From Deltaproteobacteria bacterium (GTDB taxonomy: Bacteria > Myxococcota_A > Polyangia > Polyangiales > JADJMO01), in the NCBI GenBank assembly GCA_025363655.1, contig JANYDK010000101.1:1-47825 (forward strand): DNA of 47,825 nt, read 5' to 3'. The notes under the pieces are model-generated. The model was not told the DNA's origin and made no database searches. It was given only the letters and a program-made list of their open reading frames with translations. Both the position numbers and the translations under genes were made by a program. Of this stretch, positions 45,705-47,825 are shown piece after piece (the first letter of the stretch is position 1; every line of letters starts with the position of its first letter).

Positions 45705-45995
45705 ATGCGTCAGACGTACATCGTGACCTACGACGTGTGCCACCCGAAGCGCTTGCGCAAGGTCTTCAAGTTGATGAAGGGCTATGGGGTGCACATTCAA
45801 CTCTCGGTGTTCCGCTGCGAGCTCGATCTACGTGAGCTGGTCGAGCTGCGCGCACGCCTCGCCGACGAGATCGACCATCATCAGGATCAGGTGCTGTTCG
45901 TCGACATCGGTCCGAGCGAGGGCCGCGGTGCGACCTCGATACGTGCGCTCGGTAAGGCGTACGTCGCGCCGGAGGGCATCGCGTTGATCATCTGA
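45705..45995 (+). CDS. cas2: Cas2, adaptation dimer subunit
   Basis: The product is 96 aa, ATG 45705, 3 bp after the cas4-cas1 stop. MRQTYIVTYDVCHPKRLRKV places the conserved Asp at residue 10. KGYGVHIQLSVFRCELD follows and FVDIGPSEG marks the beta-5 strand. Cas2 dimers bridge two Cas1 dimers during spacer integration. Translation is likely coupled to cas4-cas1. Confidence 0.96.
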   Translation: MRQTYIVTYDVCHPKRLRKVFKLMKGYGVHIQLSVFRCELDLRELVELRARLADEIDHHQDQVLFVDIGPSEGRGATSIRALGKAYVAPEGIALII

Positions 45996-46015
45996 CACGA
46001 GCTCACGAACCGGAC

Positions 46016-46053
46016 TTCCAGCCGGCTGGAACTCCACCTCCAGCCGGCTGGAA
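46016..46053. repeat. 38-bp paired palindrome element, copy 3 (inverted)
   Basis: The same 38-bp structure, but on the opposite strand relative to copies 1 and 2; its reverse complement differs from copy 2 at two positions. It lies 20 bp after the cas2 stop, so it marks the right edge of the cas block and separates it from the next gene (ATG 46130). Confidence 0.93.
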
Positions 46054-46129
46054 GTCTCGCAATGCGTGTTCCGTTTTCGGGGCTCGACGAGGCGCCCACG
46101 TCCTGATGAGATGCGCAACGGAGGGTCAC

Positions 46130-46831
46130 ATGGCGACCAAGAAGCGCGCGTCGACGAAGACCGTGGCGAAGAAGGCGAGCAAGACGAAGTCGGCGGTGCT
46201 CGCGACCGCCAAGGCAGGGAAGCTCGCATCGAGTGCGGCTGCGCGGCGCGCAGAGGAGCTGATCGATCTCATCGTCCGCCGCAAGCAGCGCATTGCCGAG
46301 GACTTCTACGACATCGGCGTCGCGCTCCACGAGCTCGAGAAGAAGAAGCTCTATGCGCCGTTGGGCTACGCTTCCTTCAGCGAGCTGCTGGAGAAGCACA
46401 AGCTGATGAGCGTGTCTTCGGCGAGCAAGCTGATGGCGATCGTCGGCGCGATGTCGCGTGATCGCGCGCTGCCCCTCGGTTCGGAGAAGGCTTATGCACT
46501 GGCGCGGTTGGTGGAGAACTCGCCGGACCTCACCACCGTCGATCAGGCGCTCGAACAGGGCGTGAAGGTCAAGGGCAAGACGGTGCGGGTGAACGATCTT
46601 TCGCGACGAGAGATCGAGAAGCTGGCGAAGAAGGCGCGGAAACCGTCCGCGGTTCCCGCGCAGGATCGGGCCGCAATTGCTGCCGCGAAGGAGGCGCAGC
46701 GCGTGCTGCGCAGGGCGGGCGCTCCGCATGCGCACGCGAAGGATGTTCGTCGTGGCGGAACCTGGTGGGTGCAGCTCGAGCTGTCCGTCGACGAGCTGGA
46801 TGTCGTGCTACGACGTGTCGAGAGGAAGTGA
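46130..46831 (+). CDS. Basic-tailed helical protein between cas2 and CRISPR leader
   Basis: The product is 233 aa from ATG 46130, with GGAGGG 4 bp before it; an in-frame ATG at 46106 lacks such a site. Residues 1-40 are Lys/Ala/Thr/Ser-rich (MATKKRASTKTVAKKASKTK), similar to histone-H1-like tails that bind DNA. Residues 45-110 are helical (ELIDLIVRRKQRIAEDFYDI, then GYASFSELLEKHKLMSVSSA), loosely like DUF3102-type modules. The rest is helical with WWVQLELSVDELDVVLRRVE at the end. No known Cas family matches. Its location just before the array leader suggests a nucleoid-type or CRISPR-associated DNA-binding role; this is inference. Confidence 0.7.
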   Translation: MATKKRASTKTVAKKASKTKSAVLATAKAGKLASSAAARRAEELIDLIVRRKQRIAEDFYDIGVALHELEKKKLYAPLGYASFSELLEKHKLMSVSSASKLMAIVGAMSRDRALPLGSEKAYALARLVENSPDLTTVDQALEQGVKVKGKTVRVNDLSRREIEKLAKKARKPSAVPAQDRAAIAAAKEAQRVLRRAGAPHAHAKDVRRGGTWWVQLELSVDELDVVLRRVERK

Positions 46832-47014
46832 TGGCTTCGAGCGCCGGAGTGACGCCCGAAGTCCGGGCACCGCTCGCAGCGGCTTGATCTTTGGCAATTC
46901 AATGACTTGCGAAGCACCACTCGGCGGGAGGGTGGTGCTTCGGGTATGGTTGGGGTGGTACCGCTCGCAGGAGCGGTTGGAAGTGATGGAAGGTGTTTGG
47001 GTCCTGGTGGGCCC
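46832..47014 (+). promoter_or_regulatory. Candidate CRISPR leader with direct repeats
   Basis: This 183-bp non-coding stretch directly precedes the first repeat, so it is the likely leader. It has two direct repeats: ACCGCTCGCAG at 46869-46879 and 46960-46970, and GGAAGTGATGG at 46824-46834 (crossing the stop codon) and 46979-46989. Small self-complementary motifs surround the first pair. No clear promoter is visible because the region is GC-rich. Confidence 0.55.
46910..46942. repeat. Inverted repeat hairpin in CRISPR leader
   Basis: CGAAGCACCAC (46910-46920) pairs perfectly with GTGGTGCTTCG (46932-46942) across an 11-bp loop. It could terminate the upstream gene or form part of a leader recognition structure. 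No U-rich tail follows, so it is not a standard terminator. Confidence 0.6.
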
Positions 47015-47825
47015 CTCTCTGCGACCAACGGGTCGCAGCCCCGTTGAAGCTCGAGGCGGAAGGAGGAGGCGACACGGGCGTCCCGACTCTCTGCGACCAA
47101 CGGGTCGCAGCCCCGTTGAAGCTCGTCGTCCTCTTCGGCTTCGCGGTGTGGAAGACCCACTCTCTGCGACCAACGGGTCGCAGCCCCGTTGAAGCACGAT
47201 CACCCGCAACCGCGGCTCGTACCTCGATGACGGCTCTCTGCGACCAACGGGTCGCAGCCCCGTTGAAGCTCCAGGCGCGACTCGATCGCGGACTTGATCA
47301 GCTCTTCTCTCTGCGACCAACGGGTCGCAGCCCCGTTGAAGCTCGAATGACCTGCACGGCGATCACCACGACGAAGACCGCCTCTCTGCGACCAACGGGT
47401 CGCAGCCCCGTTGAAGCACGTTGTGCTGCTCGTCGAGCAGCACGTTGCGGCTCTTCTCTCTGCGACCAACGGGTCGCAGCCCCGTTGAAGCAACGCCGCA
47501 CGCCTCGCCGCGCAGCTCACGCAAGAGCGCTCTCTGCGACCAACGGGTCGCAGCCCCGTTGAAGCCTGCAGGAGCTCGTCGTCGGACGTGCGCACGATGT
47601 ACCTCTCTGCGACCAACGGGTCGCAGCCCCGTTGAAGCAGGATCGACTGCAGTTCGCGCGGGTCGAAGTCGCTTCGCTCTCTCTGCGACCAACGGGTCGC
47701 AGCCCCGTTGAAGCTCGACGCCCTTCCGAGGCACCGGCGGATTGCGCCGCTCTCTCTGCGACCAACGGGTCGCAGCCCCGTTGAAGCTACGCGATCACCC
47801 ACTGGGGTGAGGTGACGGGGTGGCC
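47015..47825 (+). CRISPR. Type I-G CRISPR array, 11 repeats, open at right edge
   Basis: Eleven identical 36-bp repeats start at 47015, 47087, 47160, 47234, 47307, 47382, 47456, 47530, 47603, 47679 and 47752. They separate ten spacers of 36-40 bp, and the 38 bases after the last repeat may be an eleventh spacer. The repeat begins CTCTCTGCGACC and ends CCCCGTTGAAGC. TGCGACC and GGTCGCA within it form a 7-bp stem with a 4-base AACG loop for Csb2 processing, and GTTGAAGC would be the 5' handle. The orientation puts the leader on the left, after the cas genes, and the newest spacer at 47051. No repeat variant is seen, suggesting an active array. Confidence 0.98.

Noticed and set aside
47051-47751. 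Spacers matching sequences elsewhere in the window (self-targeting)
   Set aside because: No match was noticed by eye; a search against this genome and phage data would decide.
46808-47802. Several open frames across the CRISPR array
   Set aside because: The frames repeat the same peptide at each CRISPR repeat; they are products of repeat translation, not genes.
1-47825. tRNA or rRNA genes
   Set aside because: None seen on reading both strands; a dedicated tRNA scan would be needed to be certain.

Overview
The window is uniformly GC-rich and densely coded. Its gene content points to a myxobacterium (Myxococcota, probably Polyangia). The signs are several lipoproteins with acidic Asp/Ser/Thr/Gly linkers, a MopE-type cysteine-rich protein, a Stig1-like lipoprotein, a Ser/Thr kinase fused to a sensor-like N-terminus, and a stand-alone signalling operon. 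This assignment is inferred from gene types and style; no rRNA or tRNA gene is visible to confirm it.

Left part (1-26,965) is mostly chromosomal. It starts with a truncated beta-helix lipoprotein whose end folds back into a 100-bp perfect inverted repeat at the window edge, which may be an assembly artefact. Next come a HelD-like helicase, a kelch gene relic, a small membrane protein, and a tightly overlapped minus-strand signalling operon (Ser/Thr kinase, response regulator, SpoIIAA-like protein, hybrid histidine kinase). Then follow clpS-clpA with a caspase/CHAT-like gene that seems to start at ATT inside the clpA stop, a fatty-acid-hydroxylase-type membrane enzyme, priA, and a 7.9-kb run of envelope proteins (MopE-like, TPR, a second caspase-like lipoprotein, a glycosidase-like lipoprotein, a Stig1-like lipoprotein, a Tat-exported flavin oxidase). 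rsmB closes this part.

Right part (26,970-47,825) is a defence island. Three copies of one 38-bp paired palindrome (26977-27014, 35388-35425, 46016-46053) cut it into blocks. Block 1 is an AddA/AddB-type helicase-nuclease pair, an XRE-ImmA/IrrE metallopeptidase and a PIN-like remnant on the minus strand, plus a divergent Uma2 nuclease. Block 2 is a complete type I-G (formerly I-U) CRISPR-Cas system. Its effector operon (WYL regulator, cas3, csx17/cas8u2, csb1/cas7, csb2/cas5-cas6) is divergent from its adaptation genes (cas4-cas1 fusion, cas2). Block 3 is an unrecognised basic-tailed protein gene between cas2 and the CRISPR leader, then an array of 11 identical 36-bp repeats that probably continues past the right edge.

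In the CRISPR system, Cas4-Cas1 and Cas2 would acquire spacers, Csb2 would process the hairpin-containing repeat, Csx17-Csb1-Csb2 would form Cascade, and Cas3 (helicase then HD) would degrade the target. The most novel-looking items are the 38-bp elements at block boundaries, the protein at 46130-46831, and the AddAB-ImmA-PIN block next to CRISPR.
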